64,000 nucleotides of DNA from Planctomycetota bacterium (GCA_020638795.1 JACKHW010000003.1:124001-188000); one strand, 5' to 3'. Numbered from the stretch's first letter, positions 9,108-18,574 are shown. Translations and numbers: made by a program. The notes: generated by a model not told the origin, from the letters alone.

Positions 9108-10714
9108 CAGGAGAGACTCCTCATCTTCTTGCCGGTGACGAGCATCGTCACGACCGGCAGCGCACACGCACCGGCAAACACCATGAGACCGAGGGCGCCG
9201 CCCATGGCTTCGCCGCCGAAGTGGATGACATTGGACAGACGACGAACGACGGTTCCGTTCCCCGCCGGCAACACGACGGCCGTGTCGAGTTCTCGAAGGG
9301 CCAGCACGAGCACGAGACAGGCCATGGACCACAGTGCTGGGAGAATCAAAGGAAGTCGCACGTGCAGCACGCGCGCGAGCGGGCCGCGCTCGCCGAAGAG
9401 TGCCGCCTCCTCGAGAGTCGGATCGATGCGACGCTGCGCGTGCAGCATGGTCAAGATCGCGAACGGCAGAAACCTTGCGCCGTAGGCAACCACGACGATG
9501 CCGGCCGAATCGTAGAAGTCGAACGTGCGGTCGTAGAGTGGACCGAGTTCGGGGCGGTTGTAGACCTTCACGAAACCGACTGCGAGCAACACGGCGGGCA
9601 CGGCAATCGGAATCGCGACCAGCGATTGCACCAAGATCCCGCGCTTCGCTACGCTGCGCGCGAGCGGAGGACCGATCACCACGAGCACGATGGTCGTCAG
9701 CACGGCGACGAGGAACGTGAATCGCAAGTCACTCCCGGCCTGCTCGAACGTGCGCTCGAAGGTCTGACGAAGGACCGCGAAACTCATCGGTTCCGTGACG
9801 TCGGTGGATCCCATCGCCCAGCGCACCATCACGACGATGGGCACGATGACGCCGATCCCCAAGTAGGTGATCGGCAGGAGGAGTGCAGGGACGCGCAACG
9901 CGCCGAGCGATCGACGCGGCAAGGCTGCAAAGGCTCCGGAGATCGTCGCCCGCGCACGCAGGAGCAAGGCGACGAACATCGCGAACAGGACGAGCACGAG
10001 CAACGGCACGGACGCCACGATCGGCCCGACGAGATCTTCCATTCCGCTCCCGGTCGCTCGCCGCGTCCAGCGCGCGAAGACAGCCTCGGAATACGTATGC
10101 CAGGTCTTGCCCTTGATGGTCAAGAACTCCGGCACTCCGTACTCGCCCACGGCGAACACGAAGACGAACAATGCTCCAGCGAGGATCTCCGGGAGCGCCG
10201 AGCGCAGGACGAGAAGTTCCGCCGACGTGCGACCGCGCGAGAGCAACGCCGATTCGTAACTACGCCCATCGATCGTGTCGAGTCCACGTGCAGTCATGAC
10301 CGCGACGAAGGGCGAGAATGCGACTCCGACGAGCACGGCGCAGAACCAGAAGCTCTTGGTCACCGTGATGTCGGACCACCCCATCGCGATCGTGATCGGA
10401 GGAAGCGCGAGCGGCAGGACGCCGAGGGGACCGAGCACACGCCAACCCCGAAGGTCGCGAGTGCCGCACAGCCACGCGTGCCCACCTCCGAGCACGAGTG
10501 CGACGACCACGCACGCGAACCCGAGCTGGATCGACGTGAAGAACGCCTGGCGATCGCGCGCTTCTTCGAAGAGGTGCGACCACGGCGAGAGATCGAATCC
10601 TTCCGCGCCCCAAAACGTCTCCGCGAGCATCCCGACGAGCGGCAGGATGACGAACAGGACGATGAAAGCGATGCCGAGGATCAGCGGCAGACGAGTGATG
10701 GTGCGGGACAGCAT
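9107..10714 (-). CDS. Iron(III)-type ABC transporter permease, two fused domains
   Basis: 535 residues with about 12 hydrophobic segments forming two tandem binding-protein-dependent permease domains, as in FbpB/SfuB-type iron(III) permeases. Each half carries an EAA-like loop: ESALLSRGRTSAELLVLRSALPEI near residue 160 and EEAALFGERGPLARVLHVRLPLI near residue 435, which should contact the ATPase. It sits 7 bases after the binding-protein gene and its stop overlaps the ATPase start. Two permease domains in one chain means a single copy could form the whole membrane channel. The assignment to iron rests on the neighbouring binding protein. Confidence 0.9.
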   Translation of the reverse strand: MLSRTITRLPLILGIAFIVLFVILPLVGMLAETFWGAEGFDLSPWSHLFEEARDRQAFFTSIQLGFACVVVALVLGGGHAWLCGTRDLRGWRVLGPLGVLPLALPPITIAMGWSDITVTKSFWFCAVLVGVAFSPFVAVMTARGLDTIDGRSYESALLSRGRTSAELLVLRSALPEILAGALFVFVFAVGEYGVPEFLTIKGKTWHTYSEAVFARWTRRATGSGMEDLVGPIVASVPLLVLVLFAMFVALLLRARATISGAFAALPRRSLGALRVPALLLPITYLGIGVIVPIVVMVRWAMGSTDVTEPMSFAVLRQTFERTFEQAGSDLRFTFLVAVLTTIVLVVIGPPLARSVAKRGILVQSLVAIPIAVPAVLLAVGFVKVYNRPELGPLYDRTFDFYDSAGIVVVAYGARFLPFAILTMLHAQRRIDPTLEEAALFGERGPLARVLHVRLPLILPALWSMACLVLVLALRELDTAVVLPAGNGTVVRRLSNVIHFGGEAMGGALGLMVFAGACALPVVTMLVTGKKMRSLS

Positions 10715-10721
10715 CGTCGCC

Positions 10722-11753
10722 TCAACGATCGAACAGCGACTCGAAACGCTTCGACATGGTGGCCAGGGCCTGCGCGGTTTGCGCGGGATCCCATGGCATC
10801 TCCTTGAACTGCCCGATCTTCAGGATCTGCTTCTCGGGCGGTCCTTGCACTGCGCTCCGTAGAGGGATCTGCGCCGACTTCGCCGAAGCGAGCATCGCCT
10901 CGACGCGCTCGCTGACGATGAAGTCGATCAGTTTCTTGCCTGCTTCGGGGTTCGGGCCACCACGGATGAGGGCGACGGAGTTCGGAATCAGCATCGTCCC
11001 GAGTTCGTTTTCGCCCTGGTCCGGGAACACGCAGGCGACCTTGTGACCCTTCTGCAACGCGACGTGAAAATCGTCGGTATCGGTGAAGGCCCAGTGGAGC
11101 TTGCCCGATGCGACTTCTTTCATCGTCGCACCGTTGCTCGCGAGGATGACGACATCGTTGGCCTTGATACCATCCGTGAGTCGCGCGAAGGCCTCGACAC
11201 CGAGCTTGAGCGCGAGGGTCGTGAAGTGCGTGAGCGTCGTCCCCGTCACGGGCTTTGCAATGGCGCACTTGCCCTTCCACTTCGGGTCGATCAAGTCCCA
11301 GACGCTCTTCGGATAGTCCTCCGGCGCGACCAGCTCCGTATTGACGATCAAGACGCGCGCGCGCGCTGCGAACCCGGTCCACTCGCCGTCCTTGTCCTTG
11401 TATCGGTCCGGAATGGCTGCCGCAGCGGGCGACACGTAGGGCTCGAGCATGTCCTTCTGACCGAGTCGCACGGTGTGCGCGAGCTCGTTGTTCCAGAAGA
11501 CATCGCAGCGCGGCCGCTGTGCCTCGTCGAGGATCGAACTCACGAGCCCGACCGTCTTGGACGCTTCGGTGTCGAAGCGTGTCTTGACGTCGATCGACGT
11601 CTCTTTTTCGAAGAGCTGCACCAGCGTCTCACTGTGCTCTTGATCGAGCGCGCAGTAGAGCGAGACGGCCTTGGACGTCTTCGCTGGCCCGTCGCCACAC
11701 CCGGCGAACGGCAGGAAGGCGGCGGCGACGAGAACGAAGCGGAAGTGGGACAT
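10722..11753 (-). CDS. Iron(III) ABC transporter substrate-binding lipoprotein (FbpA/FutA-like)
   Basis: 343 residues. The signal peptide ends at LPFAGC, a lipobox, so the protein should be anchored outside the cytoplasmic membrane. The mature part fits the type II periplasmic-binding fold of iron(III) binders: VSLYCALDQEHSE, FEKETSIDVKTRFDTEA, CDVFWNNEL, then a hinge and C-terminal IRGGPNPEAGKKLIDF. The usual tandem tyrosines near the C-terminus that bind iron in FbpA are not evident, so metal coordination may differ. ATG 11753 is chosen because the lipoprotein signal starts there; sequence upstream reads as arginine- and cysteine-rich filler. First gene of the importer, after a 238-base gap that should hold the promoter; I saw no Fur-box-like sequence there. 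Confidence 0.85.
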   Translation of the reverse strand: MSHFRFVLVAAAFLPFAGCGDGPAKTSKAVSLYCALDQEHSETLVQLFEKETSIDVKTRFDTEASKTVGLVSSILDEAQRPRCDVFWNNELAHTVRLGQKDMLEPYVSPAAAAIPDRYKDKDGEWTGFAARARVLIVNTELVAPEDYPKSVWDLIDPKWKGKCAIAKPVTGTTLTHFTTLALKLGVEAFARLTDGIKANDVVILASNGATMKEVASGKLHWAFTDTDDFHVALQKGHKVACVFPDQGENELGTMLIPNSVALIRGGPNPEAGKKLIDFIVSERVEAMLASAKSAQIPLRSAVQGPPEKQILKIGQFKEMPWDPAQTAQALATMSKRFESLFDR

Positions 11754-11991
11754 CGAGGGGGATTCCACGAGAAGGGACCGGACCGGGGTGGGCCTTGGTG
11801 ACGGGGCGCAGGGCTGCTTGCGAAGACAGCGGCGAGGGGACATGGCGCACGGCCGGGCAAAAGCCATGCCGCACGGATGTGACACCCCCAAGCGCGGCTG
11901 CCATGAGCACTTGGAGCAGCGTGTTGCACCGATCGCACACGGGACGTTCCTGCGAAGTAACGCGGTTCGCATCGCTGCGACCGCTTCAGGG

Positions 11992-12603
11992 TCACGCGCC
12001 TTGGAGTCGTTCGAGGGCGCGAGCGTAACGCTTGCGGGCCGCCTCCGGACTCGCGAGCTCGAGCTCCGCAGCCAGCTCTTCCCAACTGCGTTCGTCCCAC
12101 AGACGCATGGTGATCAGGCGTCGTTCGAGGGGATCGAGACTCGCGAGCCTTGCAAGAAGCAGGTCCTCGGTCTCATGCCGAGCCGCCACCGTGAGCGGGC
12201 CTTGCCCCTCCTGCGCGACGCCGATGGTCGTCGGCAACGAACCAGGAGCCGCGCCACCACCGCGCTTCTGTGCCTTCGCATCGCGTCGCTTGCCTCGAAA
12301 GCTGTTGACGAGGAACCCCTTGAAGAGCTGCACGAAGTGCGACTCGCTCTTGACGTCGCGCGGTTTCTTCAGGAACTCACACGAGGCATCTTGGACGTAG
12401 TCCATCGTCTCGAGGCTCGCGTCGCCGCCGGGACGACGCCGGATCGCGTGGGCCAATCGCACGAATCGATCCCGATTCTCCTCGAAGAGCCGCGCGAACT
12501 CGGAAGGGCCGACCTCGTGTGGCGGTTTCGGATCGGGCGCGTCGCTCGCGTGCCCGTCGGTGTCGTCCTTGGTCGTCATCGGGGTCGTCGGCTCTCCCGC
12601 CAT
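11992..12603 (-). CDS. ECF sigma-70 family RNA polymerase sigma factor
   Basis: 203 residues. A charged, probably disordered N-terminus (about 35 residues) precedes region 2 (FARLFEENRDRFVRLAHAI...YVQDASCEFLKK) and region 4 (LARLASLDPLERRLITMRLWDERSWEELAAEL...ARKRYARALERL), the helix-turn-helix that reads the -35 element. The pattern is that of the ECF groups common in planctomycetes. No anti-sigma gene with a zinc-binding motif is next to it. The gene lies 24 bases after the large secreted protein gene and is probably cotranscribed with it. Starts at 12603 or 12579 are both possible. Confidence 0.85.
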   Translation of the reverse strand: MAGEPTTPMTTKDDTDGHASDAPDPKPPHEVGPSEFARLFEENRDRFVRLAHAIRRRPGGDASLETMDYVQDASCEFLKKPRDVKSESHFVQLFKGFLVNSFRGKRRDAKAQKRGGGAAPGSLPTTIGVAQEGQGPLTVAARHETEDLLLARLASLDPLERRLITMRLWDERSWEELAAELELASPEAARKRYARALERLQGA

Positions 12604-12627
12604 GATGAAGGCGGGCGCCCGCGAGCG

Positions 12628-14421
12628 CTAGCGCCGCAGCGGGCGGCCCGTGAACGGGTGCGGTACCTTGACGTCATTCCGTGGCAGCGGTGGCACCTGC
12701 AGACCCGATGTGACCGTCAAGACAGGCTTCTTCCTGCCTTCTGCGAGTTCGATTCCGGTGCCTTGGACCGCCCCTTCCACCAGTTGACCGCGGATCCGTG
12801 CCTTTGCTCGAAACTCCCAGCTCGACTCGGGAAAAGGCAAACGGACCCGATACCGCCCGAACGTGTCCGTCACGGCTTCGCACGCGAGGACGCGCTGCTG
12901 AGGCGTCGTCATGTGACGAAAGCAACGGAAGCGCAACTCGGCGCCTGCGACGGGTTTGCCGCCCTTGTCCTCGAGAGAGCCTTCTACGATCACGACGGGG
13001 ACACCGCGCAGTTCGACTCGCGTCGAATGCAGGTCCGAGACGCCGGGTACGCGCACGTCCTCGGTACGCGTCGCGCCACCATTCCATTCGGCGCGGACCT
13101 CCAGCGCGGCACCGGGATGCGCCAAGAGCGTGAGCGTTCCACGCGCCGATGCATAGAAGATGCGATCCCTGCCGTCCGCCAGCTTGACGAGGACCGTCGG
13201 CGACGTGGCATAGCCCCCGGTCTCGTCGACGACCGAAAACGACATCGCGACGAGATCGTCCGTCCGCACGACCGCATCGCTCACGGCGAGTCGAACTCTC
13301 GAGGCAATGAGGGCATGGGACGCGAGCGGATCCTCGTCGCCGCGGGACTCGAGTTCGCTCGGATCGAGACGTGCCCACACACTGACCGGGGCGTTCGCAC
13401 CGACACCACGCGCATTCCTGACCTCGGATTGCGGAATCGCGACGCTCGCTTTGCGGTTGCCAAGGACTTCGAAGTCGAAGGCTGCAAAGCGGAACGGGGA
13501 CGCATCACCCTCGAAGCGGATTCGATGGTCACTTCTCGTCGGGAGCTGCACTGCATACACGTCCTCGCCGCAGACTTGCGGCTCGAGTCGCTCGAGCAGA
13601 CATGCGGGCTGAGTCACGAAGAAGCCCTGGCGCAGCACGCGCAAGCTCGGAACGAACATCGAGATCTCACCATTCGCATCGGTGCGACCGATCGGGCGCA
13701 ACGCGAGCGGATCCCAGTCCCCGGCCACGTCCAAGAAGCGATGCACGAATACCGTCGCGTCTCGCACCGCGGCCCCGTCCGAGGCGAAGCGCACGCGCGT
13801 CTCGATCGGACGCGGCAATCGATATGTCTGGAGCAAACTCTCGCAAGCGTTCTCCTTGGCGGTACGACTCAGCACCGGCAACGAGACACTGTCCGCGACC
13901 GCAAGCGTCACGTCGAAGTCGACTGGCGGTAGAACCGGCAACGCCACGTCGTTCCCCCGCACATCGAGCTTCTCGAAGAGGCGCATACCGCCGATCGTCG
14001 TATGCACGTAGGCCTCGAGCTGTCGCTCCCACGCGGCCCGCTCCTCGAGCACGATCTTGGGGAGCACCGAACGCTGAGGACCTTCGACCAGCGTGATCGG
14101 CACCCCGGGCCGGATCGGCGAGGTCGGAAGCGTGCAGACCCACGCAGGCGAGTCGTCACCCGCCGGCTTGTAGCCCCACAGCACCCAGACATCGCCGGCA
14201 GGGACATCGATCGCGAAACTGCCGCGCTCACTCGCTGCTGCATCGATGCGTTTCCCGAAACGACTCCACGCCGCGACGCGCCACCCGTCCCGGGTGCTCG
14301 AAACCGTGCGAATCCTGCCGCGCAGTCGTGACTGCGACAGTTCAGTTGCGTCCTGAGCGCTGACGATGCCGGGCGCGAATCCACAGAGCACGAGGCGGAG
14401 AATCGATACGGAGTCGAGCAT
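12628..14421 (-). CDS. Large secreted protein with carboxypeptidase-regulatory-like beta domains
   Basis: 597 residues. ATG 14421 gives a normal signal peptide (MLDSVSILRLVLCGFAPGIVSAQ); the frame stays open much further upstream, but that sequence is the antisense of the OPT gene. The mature protein is beta-rich throughout. Two stretches resemble carboxypeptidase-regulatory/transthyretin-like folds: RFASDGAAVRDATVFV...GRTDANGEISMFV near residue 230, and SLEDKGGKPVAGAELRFR...VTDTFGRYRVRLPFP near residue 500. Such domains are usually adhesive or structural. It diverges from the OPT transporter across 148 bases and precedes the ECF sigma gene. No catalytic motif is seen and the function is unknown. 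Confidence 0.75.
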   Translation of the reverse strand: MLDSVSILRLVLCGFAPGIVSAQDATELSQSRLRGRIRTVSSTRDGWRVAAWSRFGKRIDAAASERGSFAIDVPAGDVWVLWGYKPAGDDSPAWVCTLPTSPIRPGVPITLVEGPQRSVLPKIVLEERAAWERQLEAYVHTTIGGMRLFEKLDVRGNDVALPVLPPVDFDVTLAVADSVSLPVLSRTAKENACESLLQTYRLPRPIETRVRFASDGAAVRDATVFVHRFLDVAGDWDPLALRPIGRTDANGEISMFVPSLRVLRQGFFVTQPACLLERLEPQVCGEDVYAVQLPTRSDHRIRFEGDASPFRFAAFDFEVLGNRKASVAIPQSEVRNARGVGANAPVSVWARLDPSELESRGDEDPLASHALIASRVRLAVSDAVVRTDDLVAMSFSVVDETGGYATSPTVLVKLADGRDRIFYASARGTLTLLAHPGAALEVRAEWNGGATRTEDVRVPGVSDLHSTRVELRGVPVVIVEGSLEDKGGKPVAGAELRFRCFRHMTTPQQRVLACEAVTDTFGRYRVRLPFPESSWEFRAKARIRGQLVEGAVQGTGIELAEGRKKPVLTVTSGLQVPPLPRNDVKVPHPFTGRPLRR

Positions 14422-14569
14422 GAGGTGAGTCTCGCATGTCCGGTGAGGACGTCGAGCCACCACGCGCGGAACGGCTCGGAACTCCGTGCGCCGCGACGGC
14501 TTCGCGCGTACCCTCTCCCGACTTGGCATGCCGCGCGCACGCCCCGAGTCTCCAAGAGCACGAAACCGC

Positions 14570-16423
14570 ATGAAGCGCCATCTCACTCCGATTCTCTTCG
14601 GTGTCGTCATTTCGACGATCCTCGCCGGCACGCTGACGATCGCGGGCCTCAAGGCGGGCATTACACCCGGCGTGAGCCCCCTCGTGATCCTGTGTGCTTG
14701 GGGCATCTTCGCGAAGGTGGCGTCCAGCGGAAGTGGATCGCGCTTCCTCAACTTGGCGCAGGTCGCGGGTTCGGCCGGCATGGCAGTCACCTCGGGCGTG
14801 ATCTTCACGGCGCCACTCGTGCAGATCCTGCACCGGCAGAAGGGTCTCGAGATGCCTCCGGTCGATTTTGTGACGCTCATGATCGTGAGCCTCGGCGGCG
14901 CGCTGATCGGGTGGGGTTTCGTCGGGCTCGCGACCAAGAAGTTCCTCACGGACCCGTCGCTGCCTGCCCCCGAGGCCCGTGCGTGCGAGGCGATGATCGA
15001 CGCTGCCGTCGCCGGGAAATCCGAACGGCCACGCCTGTCGATCTCGCTCGGGCTAGGCCTGCTGTGGGGCTTCGTGGCGCCGCTCCTCGTCAATCTCGGC
15101 CTCGCGCACGACCACGTCGTGTTGGCTCACCAGCAGCGTGAGGACCGCGAGTTCAGCTTCGATCTCCCGTTCAACCCGATCTATCTCGGGATCGGCGGAC
15201 TCCTCACCGTCTCGACCGCGCTGCTCGTCGCGGGCGGCAGCTTCTTGCGCCTCGGTGGCGACTGGTTGTTGACGGGCGTCAGCGGCGAGTCGCTCGCGCA
15301 GTGGCCCGCGAACTCGATGCGTTGGGTCGGCGGTGGCGCGATGACGATCGCTGTGCTGTGGTCGCTCTTCCGCTTCTTGGGTTCGCGCACTCCGAAACAG
15401 GGTGAAGAAAAGTTCGACGAGAGTCTGCTCGAAGTCGACAGCGGCTCGCGCACCATGCTGCGCCTCGGCATCGTGCTCGGCGTCGCGATCCTCGTCGGCT
15501 GGGTCTTGAACGAACAGGGTGGGATCACGCTCTTCGGTGTCACGATGAGCGTCGGCGTGCTCGCGATGTCGATGATCATGGTCACGCTCGGAGCGATCCT
15601 GTCGCTGCAGATCGGGAGCTCGGCATCGCCCGTATCGGGCACGGTGTTCGTCACGACGCTCGTGCTCTGTCTCCTCGCGATCCTCGTCGGTCATCAATCG
15701 CTGGCGGACGTGCTCTTGCTGACGCCCCTGCTCGTCGGCGCCTGCGTCGCGGTCTGCACGGCAAACGACTCGAGTCAGGACTACAAGACGATGCAGTTCT
15801 GCGGGGTGCGCGTTCGCGATGGCTTCTTGGCGCAGATCCTCGGGTTGATCGGCGGCTGTGTCGTCGTGCCGCTCGTGCTCTACATCGCGCACGAAGCGTC
15901 GATCGCACGCGCCGGCCCTGGCGGCGGAGGCGGACTCGGCTCGGACGATCTCGCGGCTCCCCAGGGCAAGATGTTCGCGACCCTCGTCGACGGTTTACTC
16001 CTCGAAGCGAACGTCCCGATCTACCCGATCCTGATCGGCCTCGCCGTCGGCGTGATCGCCGTCGCGATGGAGATCGCGGGCGACAAGAAGGACATCCCGT
16101 TGCCATCGATGGCGCTCGCGGTCGGAATCTATCTGCCCCCGGCACTCGGCGTCGGCATCCTGATCGGGTCGCTGTTCCGCTTCTTCGGCCAAGGCCGCAA
16201 TCCGTCGCGCAACGAGGGCATCCTCGCCGCCGCCGGCCTCATCACCGGAGCCGCGGCCTTCGAACTGCTGCTCGGGATCGCGATCGTGATCTTCACGTTC
16301 GATCCGGAGAAACTCACGATCTGGCCCGACACGTCGAACATGGTCCGCACGATCCTCGCGCTGGTCGGCATCGTGCTGATCGGGCTCCTGCTCTTCGTCA
16401 ACTACAGGCCGGCGCGGAAGTGA
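14570..16423 (+). CDS. OPT family oligopeptide transporter
   Basis: 617 residues with about 15 hydrophobic segments. Family landmarks are the N-terminal GLKAGITPGVSPLVILCAWGI, the central LQIGSSASPVSGTV and TANDSSQDYKTMQF, all characteristic of bacterial OPT proteins, which take up oligopeptides by proton symport in the cytoplasmic membrane. ATG 14570 was chosen over an upstream start at 14486 because the hydrophobic N-terminus begins right after it. The stop overlaps the GTG start of the LD-carboxypeptidase gene, so the transporter and a peptidase acting on D-amino-acid peptides are coupled. Confidence 0.92.
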   Translation: MKRHLTPILFGVVISTILAGTLTIAGLKAGITPGVSPLVILCAWGIFAKVASSGSGSRFLNLAQVAGSAGMAVTSGVIFTAPLVQILHRQKGLEMPPVDFVTLMIVSLGGALIGWGFVGLATKKFLTDPSLPAPEARACEAMIDAAVAGKSERPRLSISLGLGLLWGFVAPLLVNLGLAHDHVVLAHQQREDREFSFDLPFNPIYLGIGGLLTVSTALLVAGGSFLRLGGDWLLTGVSGESLAQWPANSMRWVGGGAMTIAVLWSLFRFLGSRTPKQGEEKFDESLLEVDSGSRTMLRLGIVLGVAILVGWVLNEQGGITLFGVTMSVGVLAMSMIMVTLGAILSLQIGSSASPVSGTVFVTTLVLCLLAILVGHQSLADVLLLTPLLVGACVAVCTANDSSQDYKTMQFCGVRVRDGFLAQILGLIGGCVVVPLVLYIAHEASIARAGPGGGGGLGSDDLAAPQGKMFATLVDGLLLEANVPIYPILIGLAVGVIAVAMEIAGDKKDIPLPSMALAVGIYLPPALGVGILIGSLFRFFGQGRNPSRNEGILAAAGLITGAAAFELLLGIAIVIFTFDPEKLTIWPDTSNMVRTILALVGIVLIGLLLFVNYRPARK

Positions 16424-17418
16424 GCGGGGACGCTCGAGAGCCGCTCTTTCCCCATCCTCTGCAACGCGGAGACCGCGTCGCCGTGATCTCGCCCGCGAGC
16501 CCGTTGCGCGAGGACGTGGCTCTCACGCGAGGCATCGCGCGTTGGAAGCGCTTCGGCTTCGAACTCGAACTGCTGCCCCATGCGAGATCGAGCTACGACT
16601 ACCCGGCCGAGGGCGACCTCGCGGGGACCGACGACGAACGCCTCGCGGATCTACAGCGCGCGCTCGATGACCCGAAGTATCGCGCAGTGATGTGCACGCG
16701 TGGCGGCTATGGCTGTACCCGCCTGTTGCCGCAGATCGATTGGACGAAGCTCGCGAAGGATCCGAAGCCGATCCTCGGCTACAGCGACGTGACGGCGCTC
16801 TTGGCAGCCGCTTGGCGCGAGATCGGTCTCGTCGGGTTCCATGGCCCGATGGTCGCGACGACCAAGAGTCACGCGATGGACGATCGTGAGGTGCAACTCC
16901 AACACAGACTGCTCACCGATGGGGCGACGATCCCGAGACTCGAGTCGGCGAGCGTGCCTCACGCGCTCACGGAGGGCATTGCGGAAGGTCGCCTCGTCGG
17001 CGGCAACCTGAGCCTCGTACAGGCGCTCATCGGAACGCCCTGGGAAATCGAATCGCGCGGCGCACTGCTGTTCCTCGAAGACGTCGGCGAAGCGCCCTAC
17101 CGCATCGATCGCATGCTCACGCAATTGTCGCAGGCACGCGTCTTCGAGAAGTGTGCCGGCGTGATCCTCGGCGACTTTCACGTGCCGCGCACCGAACTCG
17201 GACACGAGGATGCGCGGGTCATCGCGATCTTCCGAGATCGACTGACAAGACTGAAGGTTCCCGTCGCGCACGGGTTCGCGTTTGGCCATCGGCCGCGCAG
17301 CTTGACATTACCGTTTGGCGTGCGCGCGCGACTCGTCGCGGACGATGCGTCCAAACCGGCGAGGCTAGAGTTGCTCGAGCCCAGCGTGGCAGCCACGAAT
17401 CAGAAACGAGACAGGTAG
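16420..17418 (+). CDS. LD-carboxypeptidase (S66 family)
   Basis: 332 residues, the usual length. The N-terminal domain has GDRVAVISPASPL and the TRGGYGCTRLLPQID signature. The catalytic serine is Ser122 in LGYSDVTAL. The second domain supplies the expected Glu (LFLEDVGEAPYRIDRML) and His (AHGFAFGHR). S66 enzymes remove the terminal D-alanine from tetrapeptides in peptidoglycan recycling, or cleave related amide bonds (MccF type). The GTG start overlaps the OPT stop (GTGA). Placed between a peptide importer and a beta-lactamase-like lipoprotein, a role in muropeptide recycling is likely. Confidence 0.9.
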   Translation: MSGDAREPLFPHPLQRGDRVAVISPASPLREDVALTRGIARWKRFGFELELLPHARSSYDYPAEGDLAGTDDERLADLQRALDDPKYRAVMCTRGGYGCTRLLPQIDWTKLAKDPKPILGYSDVTALLAAAWREIGLVGFHGPMVATTKSHAMDDREVQLQHRLLTDGATIPRLESASVPHALTEGIAEGRLVGGNLSLVQALIGTPWEIESRGALLFLEDVGEAPYRIDRMLTQLSQARVFEKCAGVILGDFHVPRTELGHEDARVIAIFRDRLTRLKVPVAHGFAFGHRPRSLTLPFGVRARLVADDASKPARLELLEPSVAATNQKRDR

Positions 17419-17419
17419 C

Positions 17420-18574
17420 ATGCGAGACGAAGATTGCGTGACGAACGTACGAACCCTGCTCTTCAGTGCATTCGTGGCGATGGCGTTCGTGGCGATGGCC
17501 ACGCTCGGCTGCACGCACACGACCCTGACGCGTGACGCATCTCACGAGCCCAGCCTGCAAGCGACGTCCTCGCTGCGAAACGAGGACGCGATCGTGCGAC
17601 GCATCGAAACCGCGATGGGTCGACAGCAGATTCCGGGGCTGCAGGTCGCGATCGGCATCGACGGTCAGATCGCGTTCGAGCGCGGGTTCGGCTTCGCCGA
17701 TGTCGAGAACGAGGTGCGCACGACGGCGGAGACACGCTTCCGCACGGCGTCGATCGCGAAGTCGATGACGGCCGTCGCGACCCTCCAGTCGGTCGAGAGA
17801 GGTCGCGTCGACCTCGATGCCGACGTGCGAACCCATGTGCCGGAGTTTCCGGAGAAGCGTTGGCCCGTGACGGTTCGCGATTTGCTCGGACATCTCGGTG
17901 GTGTCCGTCACTACGTGAGGCCGGGCGAGTCGACGGGCACGAAACACTACGACTCGGTGCGCGCATCGCTCGCGTGTTTCGCGAACGACCCTCTTGTCGT
18001 AAAACCACGCGAACGCTTCGTCTACACCACGTTCGGATACACGTTGCTCGGCTGCGTGGTCGAAGCAGCGACCGAGCAAAGCTTCGAAGACGCACTACGC
18101 GCGTCGATCTGGAGACCGGCCGGCATGACACACACATGCATCGACGACGAAACGCGACTCGTCCCGGGCCGCGCCCGCGGCTACGAAATCGTCAACGGGG
18201 AAGTCGTGCCGGCTGCACTCCACGACACGAGCATGAAGGTCCCGGGCGGTGGACTTCGATCGACGGCGACAGATCTCGTGCGGTTCGGCTTCGCGTTGCT
18301 GCAGGATGACCTCGTGCAGCGCTCGACTCGCGACCTCATGTGGACGCGGCAGACGACCGCCGATGGCAAAGCCACCGGATACGGACTCGGCTTCTCGATC
18401 GGGGCCTTCGATGACGAGCCACTCATCGGTCACAGCGGCGGTCAGGCCGGCACATCGTGTCTGCTACGCATGCGTCCGAACCATGGACATGTCGTGGCCG
18501 TCATGACCAATCGCGAAGGGGCGCGACTTGATGCCCTCGTTCGCGACGTACTCCGACTTCTTGCGAGCGGATGA
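17420..18574 (+). CDS. Beta-lactamase class C-like serine hydrolase, lipoprotein
   Basis: 384 residues. The N-terminal hydrophobic stretch ends in MATLGC, a lipobox. Penicillin-binding-protein motifs follow: SXXK as Ser111-Ile-Ala-Lys114, a Tyr motif in FVYTTFGYTLLG, and HSGGQAGT in place of KTG near the end. This points to a D,D-peptidase or esterase of the beta-lactamase/transpeptidase-like family acting at the cell surface. The start is 1 base past the LD-carboxypeptidase stop, so the three genes from 14570 form one operon. The first 20 codons contain more than one usable start. Confidence 0.88.
   Translation: MRDEDCVTNVRTLLFSAFVAMAFVAMATLGCTHTTLTRDASHEPSLQATSSLRNEDAIVRRIETAMGRQQIPGLQVAIGIDGQIAFERGFGFADVENEVRTTAETRFRTASIAKSMTAVATLQSVERGRVDLDADVRTHVPEFPEKRWPVTVRDLLGHLGGVRHYVRPGESTGTKHYDSVRASLACFANDPLVVKPRERFVYTTFGYTLLGCVVEAATEQSFEDALRASIWRPAGMTHTCIDDETRLVPGRARGYEIVNGEVVPAALHDTSMKVPGGGLRSTATDLVRFGFALLQDDLVQRSTRDLMWTRQTTADGKATGYGLGFSIGAFDDEPLIGHSGGQAGTSCLLRMRPNHGHVVAVMTNREGARLDALVRDVLRLLASG

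Noticed and set aside
8792..10807. Plus-strand frame open for more than 600 codons opposite the iron ABC transporter
   Set aside because: Translation is rich in Arg, His, Asp and Glu with no fold or motif. It is the antisense of well-supported permease and ATPase genes, as is common at high GC.
11841..11868. CATGGC...GCCATG inverted repeat upstream of the iron-binding protein gene
   Set aside because: Only 6 bp with a 16-base spacer; likely by chance in this GC-rich sequence and unlike a Fur box.
11671..13932. Plus-strand frame of about 750 codons crossing three minus-strand genes
   Set aside because: It overlaps the iron-binding lipoprotein, ECF sigma factor and secreted protein genes, all with clear domains. 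The plus reading has none.
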